A stretch of 64,000 nucleotides of DNA from Nocardiopsis suaedae (lineage in GTDB: Bacteria; Actinomycetota; Actinomycetes; Streptosporangiales; Streptosporangiaceae), in contig NZ_JAQFWP010000022.1 in NCBI RefSeq assembly GCF_027706745.1, forward strand, positions 1 to 64,000, in the 5' to 3' direction. Numbering within the stretch: position 1 is the first letter of the stretch; each line of letters begins with the position of its first letter. Below, in pieces: positions 7,494 to 16,196 of this stretch. Made by a program: the position numbers and the translations under genes. The notes under the pieces are model-generated. The model worked only from the letters and a program-made list of their open reading frames with translations, was not told where the DNA came from and did not search any database.

Positions 7494-9863
7494 TCAAGCG
7501 GTGCGCGGGCCTCCGGCGTGTTGGGGCCGCCACCGCCGGTGCGCGGGCCCGGGGTCGGGACTGCGCAGCAGTTCCAGGCGGGGGCGCGGGCCGTCGGTGC
7601 GCCCGGTGGGCGGGCGCCGGGACCCCGCCTTGAATTGCACCGGCCACTGCGCGCCCGGCCCTGAGTACTCCTGCTCGGCGGCGGCGTGCAGGGTCCACTG
7701 CGGGTCGTACAGGTGCGTGCGCCCCAGGGCGCAGAGGTCGGCGCGCCCCGCCAGCAGCAGCGAATTGACGTCGTCATAGGAGGAGATGGCCCCCACCGCG
7801 ACGACGGGCACGTCCACGCGCGCGCGGATGCGCTCGGCGAAGGGCACCTGGAAGCTGCGCCCATAAGCCGGCTGTTCGTCCGGTGTCACCTGGCCGGTGG
7901 ACACGTCGATGGCGTCGGCCCCGGCCTCGGCGAACGCGCGCGCGATCTCCACCGCGTCCTCGCCGGTGGTGCCGCCCTCGACCCAGTCGGTGGCCGAGAT
8001 CCGCACCGTCAGCGGCTTGTGGTCCGGCCACACCTCGCGCACCGCCGCGAACACCTCCAGCGGGTAGCGCAGGCGGCCCTGGAGGTCGCCGCCGTAGCGG
8101 TCGGTGCGCCGGTTGGTGACCGGCGACAGGAACGACGACAGCAGGTAGCCGTGGGCGCAGTGCAGCTCCAGCAGGTCGAATCCGGCGCGGTCGGCCTCGC
8201 GCGCGCTGTGCACGAACGCGTCGCGGATCCGGTCCATGCCGTCATGTGTCAGCTCTTCGGGCACCTGGTTGACGCCCTCGCGGTACGGCAGCGGCGAGGG
8301 GGCGACGATCGGCCACTCCCCCTCCTCCAGGGGCTCGTCGATGCCCTCCCACATCAGGCGTGTGGCACCCTTGCGGCCCGAGTGCCCGAGCTGCACCCCG
8401 ATCGCCGCGGTGGAGCGTTCGTGCACGAAGTCGGTGACGCGCCGCCAGGCCTCGGTGTGCTCAGGTGCGTACAGCCCCGCGCACCCGGGGGTGATGCGGC
8501 CCGGCGCCGACACGCACACCATCTCGGTCATCACCAGGCCCGCACCGCCGAGCGCCTTGGAGCCCAGGTGGACCAGGTGGAAGTCGCCGGGGGTGCCGTC
8601 CTCGGAGGAGTACATGTCCATCGCCGAGACCACGACCCGGTTCTTCAGTTCCAGGCCGCGAAGGCGGAACGGGTGGAACATGGGGGGCCGCGCCTCGCCG
8701 CCGCCGTTGGCCCGGCCGAACCAGTCGTCCACCGCGTCGGCGAAGTCGGGGTCCCGCAGCCGGAGGTTGTCCCGACCGACACGGCGGCTGCGGGTGAGCA
8801 GGTTGAAGGCGAACTGCTTCGGCTCCTGGCCGACGTGCATCGCCATGTCCTCGAACCACTCAAGGCTCGCCTGCGCCGCGCGCTGGACGCTCTCGGCGAC
8901 GGGCCGCCGCTCCTCCTCATAGGCGGCCAGCGCCTCCTTCACCCCATCGTGCTCGTGCAGGCACGCCGCCAGCGCCAGGGCGTCCTCCATCGCCAGTTTG
9001 GTGCCCGAACCGATGGAGAAGTGCGCGGTGTGCGCGGCGTCCCCCAGGAGCACGGTGGCGCCCCGCCTCCAGGTGCGGTTGCGGACCGTGGTGAAAGACC
9101 GCCACCGCGAGGCGTTGGGGATGAGGGTGTGGCCCTCCAGGGCGTCGGCGAACAGGTCGGCACAGCGCTCCACGGCCTCCAGGTCGGTGCCGTCGGGGGC
9201 GGTCGGCCGCCCCGGCGCGTCGAACCCTGCGGCGCGCCACACGTCCTCGTGCATCTCCGCGATGAACGTCGAGGCGCCGTCGGAGTAGGGGTAGGCGTGC
9301 GCCTGCATCACCCCGTAAGGCGTCTCGACGACGTGGAAGTTGAAGGCGTCGAAGACCTTGTCGGTGGCCAGCCACATGTAGCGGCAGTGCCGCCGCTCCA
9401 GGGTTGTGCCGAAGTCGCCCGCGAACGCGGTGCGGGTGGCGCTCCCGGCGCCGTCGCAGGCCACCACCACGTCGTGGGTGCGCTCCAGCTCCTCGGCCGG
9501 CGGGGCCTCGGTGCGCAGGCGCAGGTCCACGCCGAGCGCCGTGCACCGGTCGCGCAGGATGCCCAGCAGGCGGCGGCGGTCGACCGCGGAGAACCCGTGC
9601 CCGCCCGAGGTCGTCACGGTGCCCCGGTAGTGCACGTCGATGTCGTCCCAGCGGGCGAACTCGGCCGAGAGCGCCGCGTACACCTCGGGGTCGGCGTGCT
9701 CGATGCCGCCGAGCGTCTCGTCGGAGAGCACGACGCCGAACCCGAAGGCGTCCCCGGGGGCGTTGCGCTCGTAGACGGTGACCTCGTGTCCGGGGCCGAG
9801 CCCCTTCATCAGGGCGGCGAAGTACAGCCCTCCCGGGCCGCCGCCGACGCAGGCGATGCGCAT
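7494..9863 (-). CDS. Bifunctional aryl-CoA monooxygenase/reductase (2-aminobenzoyl-CoA or salicylyl-CoA type)
   Basis: Two-domain flavoenzyme of 789 aa. Residues about 1-390 are a class-A FAD monooxygenase with GGGPGGLYFA at 7-16, the DG motif in VACDGAGSATR, and GDAAHTAHFSIGSGTK. Residues from about 400 are an Old-Yellow-Enzyme domain (FHPFRLRGLELKNRVVVSAM, then the ELHCAHGYLLSSFLSP and NRRTDRYGG barrel segments). This fusion matches 2-aminobenzoyl-CoA monooxygenase/reductase, which hydroxylates and then reduces the ring of anthraniloyl-CoA, and the related salicylyl-CoA 5-hydroxylases. The preceding ligase gene ends 8 nt upstream. Anthranilate is favoured over salicylate because RidA and beta-oxidation-type genes are clustered here; that preference is inference. 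Confidence 0.88.
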   Translation of the reverse strand: MRIACVGGGPGGLYFAALMKGLGPGHEVTVYERNAPGDAFGFGVVLSDETLGGIEHADPEVYAALSAEFARWDDIDVHYRGTVTTSGGHGFSAVDRRRLLGILRDRCTALGVDLRLRTEAPPAEELERTHDVVVACDGAGSATRTAFAGDFGTTLERRHCRYMWLATDKVFDAFNFHVVETPYGVMQAHAYPYSDGASTFIAEMHEDVWRAAGFDAPGRPTAPDGTDLEAVERCADLFADALEGHTLIPNASRWRSFTTVRNRTWRRGATVLLGDAAHTAHFSIGSGTKLAMEDALALAACLHEHDGVKEALAAYEEERRPVAESVQRAAQASLEWFEDMAMHVGQEPKQFAFNLLTRSRRVGRDNLRLRDPDFADAVDDWFGRANGGGEARPPMFHPFRLRGLELKNRVVVSAMDMYSSEDGTPGDFHLVHLGSKALGGAGLVMTEMVCVSAPGRITPGCAGLYAPEHTEAWRRVTDFVHERSTAAIGVQLGHSGRKGATRLMWEGIDEPLEEGEWPIVAPSPLPYREGVNQVPEELTHDGMDRIRDAFVHSAREADRAGFDLLELHCAHGYLLSSFLSPVTNRRTDRYGGDLQGRLRYPLEVFAAVREVWPDHKPLTVRISATDWVEGGTTGEDAVEIARAFAEAGADAIDVSTGQVTPDEQPAYGRSFQVPFAERIRARVDVPVVAVGAISSYDDVNSLLLAGRADLCALGRTHLYDPQWTLHAAAEQEYSGPGAQWPVQFKAGSRRPPTGRTDGPRPRLELLRSPDPGPAHRRWRPQHAGGPRTA

Positions 9864-9871
9864 GTCCCCCC

Positions 9872-11536
9872 TCAGCCGTTCTCGCGCAGCTTGTAGCGCT
9901 GGAGCTTGCCCGTCTCGGTGCGGGGCAGCGCCGCGGTGAACTCGACCAGCCGCGGCGTCTTGTACGGCGCCACGCTCTGCTTGACGAAGGCCTTCAGCTC
10001 CTCGGCGGTGGCCTCGTCCGAGCGTGTTCCCTCGGCGGGGACCACCACCGCCTTGACGATCTGGCCCCGGCCGGGGTCGGGCACCCCCACCACCGCCGCC
10101 TCGCGCACGAGGGGCGAGCGCATCAGGACCTCTTCGACCTCCATGGCGGCGATGTTGTACCCGGCGGAGACGATGATGTCGTCCGAGCGCGACCGGTACC
10201 AGAAGTAGCCGTCGGCGTCGCGGACGTAGGTGTCGCCGGTGATGTTCCAGCCGTCCTGCACGTAGCGGCGCTGGCGCTCGTCGGCCAGGTAGCGGCACCC
10301 CACGGGGCCGCGCACGGCCAGGCGGCCGGGGACGCCGTCCGGGGCCGGGCGGCCTTCCTCGTCGAGCACCTCGGCGGTGAACCCGGGCACCGGCCTGCCG
10401 GTGGACCCGGGGCGGATGTCGTCGTCGGAGGCGGAGATGAAGATGTGCAGCATCTCGGTGGCGCCGATGCCGTCGATCAGCTTCACCCCGGTGGCCTCGT
10501 ACCAGGCGGCCCATACCGCCTCGGGCAGGTGCTCCCCGGCCGATACGCACCTCCTGAGCGAGGACAAGGCGTGCGCCCGGGGGTCGGACAGCATCGCCCG
10601 GTACGCGGTGGGGGCGGTGAACAGGACGGTGACGCGCTCCTCCTCCACCGCGCGCGCGAGGCGGTCGGGCCCGGCCTTCTCCAGCAGGAGCGTCTCGGCT
10701 CCGGCCCGCATCGGGAAGATGAGCAGCCCGCCCAGGCCGAAGGTGAACGCGAACGGCGGGCTCCCGGCGAACAGGTCGTCCGGGCGCGGTTTGAGGATGT
10801 GGGCCGAGAAGGTGTCGGCGATGGCGGTGACGTCGCGGTGGAAGTGCACGCACCCCTTGGGGCGGCCGGTGGTCCCCGACGTGTAGGCGATGAGGGCGAC
10901 GTCGTCCGCGGCCGTCCGCACCGCGGGGAACGGGGGTTCCCCCTCGGCGGCGGCGCGCTCCGCGAGGACCGCCGGGTCGTGCGGTCCGCCGCCGCCGTAG
11001 AGCGCGATCGCTGTGCGCTCCCCGACCTGCGGGGCAGCGCGGTCGGCCGCCTCCTCCAGGTCGTCGGCGAACCGGGCGTCGCACAACGCGTGGGAGACGC
11101 GCGCCGAGCGGAGGATCGCCTCCAGCTCCTCGGTGCGGAGCACGTGGAGCACGGTCACCACGACGCCCCCGGCCTTGAGGACCGCCAGCCAGCAGGCGGC
11201 CAGCCACGGCGAGTTGGGGCCGCGCAGCAGGACGCGGTTGCCGGGGCGCACCCCCATGTCCTCGGTGAGCATCCGGGCGATGCGGTCCACGCGCGCGCGG
11301 AGCTGGCCGAAGCTCCAGGCGTGGCGCGCGCCGTCGTGCTCGCCGCGCACGCACGGGCGGTCGGCGCCGAAGCGCTCCAGGCCGCCGTCGAGCAGTTCCT
11401 CGGCGCAGTTGAGGTGCCGGCCGGTGCGGTCGAGCTCAGGCAGGGTGAAGCGGAGTTCGGGCCATTCCTCCGGTGGGGGAAGGCGGTCTCGGGCGAATGT
11501 GTCGGTGTAGGCGGACGGGGAAAGGGTCGGCTCCAT
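9872..11536 (-). CDS. Aryl-CoA ligase (2-aminobenzoate/benzoate-CoA ligase type)
   Basis: ANL-superfamily acid:CoA ligase, 554 aa, activating an aromatic acid to its CoA thioester through an acyl-AMP. The P-loop-like AMP motif is YTSGTTGRPKG (about residue 213), the adenine motif is GIGATEMLHIF, the hinge region has DGWNITGD and YRSRSDDIIVSAGYNI, and the C-terminal catalytic lysine lies in PRTETGKLQRYKL. The N-terminal LNCAEELLD and the GIGATEMLHIFIS signature are typical of benzoate/2-aminobenzoate CoA ligases. GGAGGAGGA precedes the ATG. It lies between the acyl-CoA dehydrogenase and the bifunctional monooxygenase and supplies that enzyme's substrate. Confidence 0.88.
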   Translation of the reverse strand: MEPTLSPSAYTDTFARDRLPPPEEWPELRFTLPELDRTGRHLNCAEELLDGGLERFGADRPCVRGEHDGARHAWSFGQLRARVDRIARMLTEDMGVRPGNRVLLRGPNSPWLAACWLAVLKAGGVVVTVLHVLRTEELEAILRSARVSHALCDARFADDLEEAADRAAPQVGERTAIALYGGGGPHDPAVLAERAAAEGEPPFPAVRTAADDVALIAYTSGTTGRPKGCVHFHRDVTAIADTFSAHILKPRPDDLFAGSPPFAFTFGLGGLLIFPMRAGAETLLLEKAGPDRLARAVEEERVTVLFTAPTAYRAMLSDPRAHALSSLRRCVSAGEHLPEAVWAAWYEATGVKLIDGIGATEMLHIFISASDDDIRPGSTGRPVPGFTAEVLDEEGRPAPDGVPGRLAVRGPVGCRYLADERQRRYVQDGWNITGDTYVRDADGYFWYRSRSDDIIVSAGYNIAAMEVEEVLMRSPLVREAAVVGVPDPGRGQIVKAVVVPAEGTRSDEATAEELKAFVKQSVAPYKTPRLVEFTAALPRTETGKLQRYKLRENG

Positions 11537-11584
11537 TGCGTGCTCCTCCTCCGGTCTTCCTCATCCGGTGCCGGACCGGCGTGG

Positions 11585-12838
11585 TCAGCCGACGCCGGTG
11601 CGGTGCGTCCGGGAGGCGTCCGCGCGGCGGTACATCTCGCGCGCGATGATCCCGCGCTGGACCTCCGAGGCGCCCTCGTAGATGCGCGGGGCGCGCACCT
11701 CGCGGTAGAGGTGTTCGAGCAGGTGTCCGCGGCGCAGGGCGCGGGCGCCGTGGATCTGGACGGCGGCGTCGACGACGAACTGCGCCGTCTCGGTGGCGTA
11801 GAGCTTGGCCATGGCGGCGCGCTCGGTGGCGCCGGGGCCGGGTGCGGTACTCGGCGGAGCGCCGTTCTCTGCGCCGGAGGGGCCGCCCTCTCCGCCGCCC
11901 TGGGCGTCGAGGGCGTCGGCGGCCCAGTAGACGAGCAGGCGGGCCGCCTCGGTGCGGGTGGCCATGTCGGCCAGCGTGTGCGCGACCGCCTGCTGGTCGC
12001 GCAGGGGGCCGCCGAAGGCCTGGCGGCGGTCGGCGTGCCCTCGGGCGGCGTCCAGCGCCGCCTGGGCCATGCCCACGGCGAACGCGCCCACGCTGGGGCG
12101 GAAGAGGTCGAGGGTGCGCATGGCGGCGCGGAACCCCCGGCCCTCCTCGCCCAGCAGGTCGCCGCGCCGAACCGGGGCGCCGTCGAAGCGCAGCGTGCCC
12201 AGGGCGTGCTCGCCGAGCATGTCGATGGGCTCGGCCGACAGGCCGGGGCGGTCGGCGGGCACGAGGAACGCCGTGACGCCCTTGGCGCCCTGTTCGGGCC
12301 CGGTGCGGGCGAAGACGGTGATGATGTCGGCGTGGGGGGCGTTGGAGATCCACGTCTTCTCACCGTGCAGGGTCCACCCCCCGCCGACCGGGTCGCGGCG
12401 GGCCTCCAGCCTCAGGGCGGCCGCGTCGGATCCGGCCTCGGGCTCGCTCAGCGCGAAGGCCGCCGCGGCGCGCCCCGAGGCGACCTCCGGGATCCAGCGC
12501 TCGACCTGTTCGGGGGTGCCCGACTGGAGGATCGGGTAGGCGCCGAGGCCCTGCAGGGCCAGGGCCGTCTCGGCGGCGGTGCTCACGCCCGCGACGGCCT
12601 CGCGGAGCAGGCAGATCTCGATGGCGGGGGCGGGGCCGCCGGGGAAGAGGCGGCCCAGCAGCCCGGAGCGCGCCAGTCGCCGCAGGAGGTCGCGCTCGCC
12701 TCCGCCGGGCCCATCGCCCCGGTCCGATGTGCGTGGGGCGGGCGCCGTCTCCGGGCCGTCGCGGCCGAACTCCCGCTCGGCCGCGGTCCGCGCCCAATCG
12801 GCGAAGCCGCGGTGGTGCGGGCTGAGCGAGAACGCCAT
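11585..12838 (-). CDS. Acyl-CoA dehydrogenase
   Basis: FAD-dependent acyl-CoA dehydrogenase of 417 aa. The flavin/substrate motifs FALSEPEAGSDAAA and GEKTWISNAPHAD are present, and the catalytic base is Glu388 in RIYEGASEVQRGIIAREM. A Gly/Pro-rich insertion of about 30 residues interrupts the C-terminal helical domain (around 310-340), which is unusual but lies in a loop. First gene of the minus-strand unit with the ligase and monooxygenase, it diverges from the PaaX-type regulator. In a 2-aminobenzoyl-CoA-type pathway it would oxidise the alicyclic CoA intermediate before hydration and ring opening; the step is inferred from context. Confidence 0.87.
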   Translation of the reverse strand: MAFSLSPHHRGFADWARTAAEREFGRDGPETAPAPRTSDRGDGPGGGERDLLRRLARSGLLGRLFPGGPAPAIEICLLREAVAGVSTAAETALALQGLGAYPILQSGTPEQVERWIPEVASGRAAAAFALSEPEAGSDAAALRLEARRDPVGGGWTLHGEKTWISNAPHADIITVFARTGPEQGAKGVTAFLVPADRPGLSAEPIDMLGEHALGTLRFDGAPVRRGDLLGEEGRGFRAAMRTLDLFRPSVGAFAVGMAQAALDAARGHADRRQAFGGPLRDQQAVAHTLADMATRTEAARLLVYWAADALDAQGGGEGGPSGAENGAPPSTAPGPGATERAAMAKLYATETAQFVVDAAVQIHGARALRRGHLLEHLYREVRAPRIYEGASEVQRGIIAREMYRRADASRTHRTGVG

Positions 12839-12887
12839 GTGCCCTCCCCGAGTGACCGGTGGCTCCCTCCCGAATATACAGAGTTGG

Positions 12888-12899
12888 TGACGCTCGTCA
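12888..12899. promoter_or_regulatory. Candidate operator between acyl-CoA dehydrogenase and PaaX genes
   Basis: The divergent region holds the inverted repeat TGACG-CT-CGTCA about 50 nt from both start codons, the expected place for an autoregulatory aryl-CoA-responsive repressor site. Function is inferred from position and symmetry. Confidence 0.4.
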
Positions 12900-12928
12900 A
12901 TGGGACGACACGGGACCCCGTCCGCCGG

Positions 12929-12934
12929 TATCGT
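12929..12934 (+). promoter_or_regulatory. -10 box of a probable leaderless paaX-type transcript
   Basis: TATCGT fits the actinobacterial TANNNT -10 consensus and ends 6 nt before the GTG start codon of the regulator, so transcription would start at or next to that codon; no Shine-Dalgarno is visible there. Confidence 0.45.
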
Positions 12935-12940
12935 GCCGGT

Positions 12941-13987
12941 GTGACGACCCCATCGAACGCGGCCGGGGGCGGGTGGGCCCCGCGCACGGGCGGCGAGCGG
13001 CGCAACCGCCGCCCCCGGTCGCTCATCGTGTCCTTCTTCGGCGCCCACGGCCGCCGCATCGGCGGCTGGGTCTCGGTCTCGGGCCTCATCGGCCTGATGG
13101 GCGGGCTCGACGTGGACCCGCCCGCGGTGCGCTCGGCGGTCTCCCGCCTCAAGCGGCGCGGGCTGCTGGAGGCCGAGCGGCGCGGCGGGGCCGCCGGGTA
13201 CCGCCTGTCGGAGGAGGGGGTGCGCATCCTGGCCGACGGCGACCGCCGGATCTTCGACCGCCGCCCGGCCGACCTGGCCGACGGGTGGGTGCTGGTGGTG
13301 TTCTCCATCCCCGAGTCCGAGCGCGGCAAGCGGCACCTGCTGCGCACACGCCTGGCCTGGCTGGGGTTCGGAGCCACGGCGGCGGGGGTGTGGATCGCCC
13401 CGGCCCACTTGGCGGGCGAGGCGCGCCGGGCCCTGGGCGAGCTCGGCGTGAGCGAATACGCCCAACTGTTCAGCGGGCACCGCATCGGCTTCGGGGAACT
13501 GTCGGACGCCGTCGCCGACTGGTGGGACCTGGACGCGCTGCAGGAGATGTACCAGGGCTTCCTGGACGAGTTCGAGCCCGTCCTCGCGCGCTGGCGCGCC
13601 GTGCTGCACAGCGGCCACGGCGGGGCCGCGCATGAGCGGCCCCAGGAGCGGGCGGCGGACGCGCCTTCAGCTTTCGCCGACCACCTGCGGGCCGTGGACG
13701 CCTGGCGGCGCATGCCCTTCCTCGACCCGGGGCTGCCGCCGGAGGTGCTGCCCGCCGAATGGTCGGGGGTGCGTGCGGGCCGGGTCTTCACCGACCTGCA
13801 CGCCCTGTTGCGGGAACCGGCGCTGCGCCACGTCGAGGACGTCGCGGGGCCGTTCCCCGATCCGGCCGTCCCCGGCGCGGCGCCCTCCGGCTCCGGTCAG
13901 CCCGAACCGGCCGCCGGATCCCCTGAGGGCCCAGACGGCGCGTCCTCAGGGACGACGGCGATGCCCACCAGCTCCACCCTCGCCTGA
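12941..13987 (+). CDS. PaaX-family transcriptional regulator
   Basis: PaaX-type repressor, 348 aa, of the family that senses aryl-CoA thioesters such as phenylacetyl-CoA. The N-terminal PaaX winged helix (about 20-95) starts with RPRSLIVSFFGAHGRRIGGW and includes VRSAVSRLKRRGLLEAER; the central domain has the family pattern GWVLVVFSIPESERGKRH followed by LRTRLAWLGFGATAAGVWIAP. A C-terminal domain runs to about 300 and then a disordered Gly/Pro/Ser tail. The GTG start fits a leaderless transcript; no RBS supports an earlier one. Its last 91 nt overlap the opposite-strand ridA gene, which is notable. It most likely represses the surrounding aromatic cluster until the CoA ester forms. Confidence 0.88.
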   Translation: MTTPSNAAGGGWAPRTGGERRNRRPRSLIVSFFGAHGRRIGGWVSVSGLIGLMGGLDVDPPAVRSAVSRLKRRGLLEAERRGGAAGYRLSEEGVRILADGDRRIFDRRPADLADGWVLVVFSIPESERGKRHLLRTRLAWLGFGATAAGVWIAPAHLAGEARRALGELGVSEYAQLFSGHRIGFGELSDAVADWWDLDALQEMYQGFLDEFEPVLARWRAVLHSGHGGAAHERPQERAADAPSAFADHLRAVDAWRRMPFLDPGLPPEVLPAEWSGVRAGRVFTDLHALLREPALRHVEDVAGPFPDPAVPGAAPSGSGQPEPAAGSPEGPDGASSGTTAMPTSSTLA

Positions 13988-14481
13988 GGGTCGAACAGCT
14001 CGGTCACGCCGAACAGCGCCATCGCCGGGTAGTGGCGCCCGAGGTGGCGGCGGTACACCCGGCCGATGTGCTTGAGGTCGGCACGGTAGGCCGGGACGTC
14101 GGTGGTGTACACGGTCAGCGAGACCAGGTCGCCCGGGGCGCCGCCCGCCGCCCGCAGCGCGGTCACCAGGTTGCCCAGCGCCAGGTGGAACTGGCCGGGC
14201 AGGTCCGGGGCGCCGATGGTGCCGTCGGGGAGCTGCGCGGTCTGCCCCGCCAGGTGGACCGTGCGGCCGGGGGCGGCCGCCACCGCGTGGGCGAACCCCA
14301 CGGCGGGCGCCAGCCCCGGCGGGTCGACCATGCGGTGGCGGGTGGCCGCACTCGCCTCCTCGGGGCCGCCGCCCCCGGTCCCCGCACCGTCACCGGCGCC
14401 CGCGGTGCGCCCGGACCCCGCGTCGCCCTCGGTCTCCGCGCCGTCACCGGCGCGCCCGGCACCGTCCGCATCCGCCGTCAT
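13897..14481 (-). CDS. RidA-family enamine/imine deaminase-like protein
   Basis: RidA/YjgF domain at residues about 52-178 of 194. The invariant arginine that binds the carboxylate of enamine/imine substrates is Arg168 in ARVELVGIAVVPE. The first 45 residues are a Gly/Ala/Asp/Thr low-complexity stretch with no counterpart in ordinary RidA (about 130 aa); an internal start is possible but none has a clear RBS. The gene lies 4 nt after the enoyl-CoA hydratase stop and its 3' end overlaps the convergent PaaX gene. Within a 2-aminobenzoyl-CoA pathway, a RidA enzyme could hydrolyse the enamine intermediate and release ammonium; this is inference from chemistry and context. Confidence 0.85.
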   Translation of the reverse strand: MTADADGAGRAGDGAETEGDAGSGRTAGAGDGAGTGGGGPEEASAATRHRMVDPPGLAPAVGFAHAVAAAPGRTVHLAGQTAQLPDGTIGAPDLPGQFHLALGNLVTALRAAGGAPGDLVSLTVYTTDVPAYRADLKHIGRVYRRHLGRHYPAMALFGVTELFDPQARVELVGIAVVPEDAPSGPSGDPAAGSG

Positions 14482-14485
14482 CGCA

Positions 14486-15313
14486 CTACCTCCCCTTCCA
14501 CTCGGGGTCCCGCTTGCCGGTGAAGGCGGCGTGGAACTCCCGGTAGTCCTCGCTCTTCATCAGCAGGGCCTGGGTGACCGCCTCCAGCTCCACCGAGCCG
14601 GACAGGCCCATGTCCAGCTCGCGGGAGAGCAGCGCCTTGGTCTGGGCGTAGGCGAAGGCGGGGCCGTCGGCCAGGCGGCGGGCCAGGCGCTGCGCGGCAT
14701 CGGCCGCCCCGCCCTCCCCCACCGCCTCGCTGACCAGGCCGCACCGGTCGGCCTCCGCGGCGTCCACCGTGTCGCCCAGCATCAGCAGCCGGGTGGCGTG
14801 GCCCAGCCCGGCGATGCGCGGCAGCAGGTAGGCCGCGCCCATGTCGCCCCCGGCCAGGCCCACCCGGGTGAACAGGAAGGCGAACCGGGCGGTGCTCTCC
14901 ACCACCCGGAAGTCGGCGGCCAGGGCCAGCACCGCGCCGGCCCCGGCGGCGATCCCGTGCACGGCGGCGACGACGGGGACCGGGCACTCGCGCATCGCCC
15001 GCACGGTCTCGCCCGTCATGCGGGTGAAGGCCAGCAGGTCGTCGGGGGCCATGTCGAGGGTGGCGCCGATGATCGCGTCGACGTCGCCGCCCGAGCAGAA
15101 CCCGCGGCCGCGCCCGCGCAGCACCAGGGCGCGCACGTCGTCCCGGTGGGGCAGCTCCAGCAGCAGGTCGCGCAGGTCGGCGTAGGCCTCGAAGGTGAGG
15201 GCGTTGAGGCGGTCGGGGCGGTCGAAGGCGACCGTGGCCACCCCGTCGTCGACCGTGAAGCCGAAGTGCTTCCACTCCGGGGTGAAGGGCGCCGAGGCGC
15301 GGAACGGGCTCAC
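14486..15313 (-). CDS. Enoyl-CoA hydratase/isomerase family protein
   Basis: Crotonase-fold enzyme of 275 aa that binds CoA thioesters in the cytosol. The oxyanion-hole segments are ALVLRGRGRGFCSGGDVDAI and PVVAAVHGIAAGAGAVLALAAD, and the catalytic-acid region is FLFTRVGLAGGDMGAAYLLPR. A GTG start overlaps the stop of the upstream SDR gene (GTGA), and ridA starts 4 nt after its stop, so the three are translationally linked. Expected role: hydration or ring cleavage of an unsaturated alicyclic CoA intermediate of the aromatic pathway. Confidence 0.87.
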   Translation of the reverse strand: MSPFRASAPFTPEWKHFGFTVDDGVATVAFDRPDRLNALTFEAYADLRDLLLELPHRDDVRALVLRGRGRGFCSGGDVDAIIGATLDMAPDDLLAFTRMTGETVRAMRECPVPVVAAVHGIAAGAGAVLALAADFRVVESTARFAFLFTRVGLAGGDMGAAYLLPRIAGLGHATRLLMLGDTVDAAEADRCGLVSEAVGEGGAADAAQRLARRLADGPAFAYAQTKALLSRELDMGLSGSVELEAVTQALLMKSEDYREFHAAFTGKRDPEWKGR

Positions 15314-16062
15314 GACTGGATTCCTCCTCCGTCGAGTACGAGGGACTGGCCGTTGACGCAGGCCGCGGCGCCGGAGGCGAGGTAGGCCACGGCCGCGGCG
15401 ACCTCATCGGGCTCCACCAGGCGGCCGAGCGGGGCGGATCGGGCCAGCGCCTCCTCCGCGGCGCGCGCGTCGCGGCCGGTCCGTTCGGCGATGCGGGCGG
15501 CGGAGCGCTCGGTCATGGGGGTGCGCACGAAGGCGGGGCATACGGCGTTGCTGGTCACGCCGCTTCCGGCGACCTCCGCCGCGACGACCCGGGCCAGGCC
15601 GAGGACGGCGTGCTTGGAGGCGGCGTAGGCGGCGGTGTAGGGGGTCCCGGCCAGGGCGGCGGTCGAGGCGACGAAGACGATCCGGCCGCGGTCGCGCTCG
15701 CGCATGCCGGGCAGCAGGGCGCGGGTGAGGAGGAAGGCGGTGGTGGCGTTGGCGGCGAAGTGGGCGTTCCAGGAGTCCAGGCCGGTGCGGTGCAGCGGGG
15801 CCGACTCGGCCGCGCCCGCGTTGTTGACCAGCACGTCGACCGGGCCGGGGAGGGCGTCGGCGGCGGCCGCCACCTGGTCCTCGTCGGCGGCGTCGCAGAC
15901 CAGGGTGCGCACCGGGAGGTCACGGGAGAGCGCGTCCAGCCTCTGTGCGTCCCGCCCGAGGGCGACGACGTCGAGACCGGCGCGGACCAGCTCGGCGCAG
16001 ACGGCGCGGCCGATTCCACCGGCCCCGCCGGACACCAGGGCGCGTCGGGGGGCAGCCTCCAT
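15310..16062 (-). CDS. Short-chain dehydrogenase/reductase (3-hydroxyacyl-CoA dehydrogenase-like)
   Basis: Classical SDR, 250 aa. The cofactor motif SGGAGGIGRAV at about 11-21, NNAGAAES at about 90, and the catalytic Ser-Tyr-Lys set in STAALAGTPYTAAYAASKHA are all present; CPAFVRTPM follows the active site. It is the first gene of the three-gene unit with the enoyl-CoA hydratase and RidA, overlapping the former by 4 nt. Paired with a hydratase and a dehydrogenase it probably oxidises a 3-hydroxyacyl-CoA (or its alicyclic equivalent) in the aryl-CoA pathway; the precise substrate is inference. Confidence 0.87.
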   Translation of the reverse strand: MEAAPRRALVSGGAGGIGRAVCAELVRAGLDVVALGRDAQRLDALSRDLPVRTLVCDAADEDQVAAAADALPGPVDVLVNNAGAAESAPLHRTGLDSWNAHFAANATTAFLLTRALLPGMRERDRGRIVFVASTAALAGTPYTAAYAASKHAVLGLARVVAAEVAGSGVTSNAVCPAFVRTPMTERSAARIAERTGRDARAAEEALARSAPLGRLVEPDEVAAAVAYLASGAAACVNGQSLVLDGGGIQS

Positions 16063-16196
16063 GGAGGCAAGGTATCACTCGATCATGACCGCCGTCACGA
16101 ATACGACACACTTGATTCGAACGGCGACCCCCCCGGACACCGCTTCTGCCGTGTGGCCCCACAAGAGCGTTCGAGGGCGGCGGTTCAACCGCCCGA

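Noticed and set aside
10445-12940. Plus-strand frame running into the PaaX-type gene
   Set aside because: The upstream portion is antisense to the ligase and acyl-CoA dehydrogenase; only the part after the GTG at 12941 matches PaaX.
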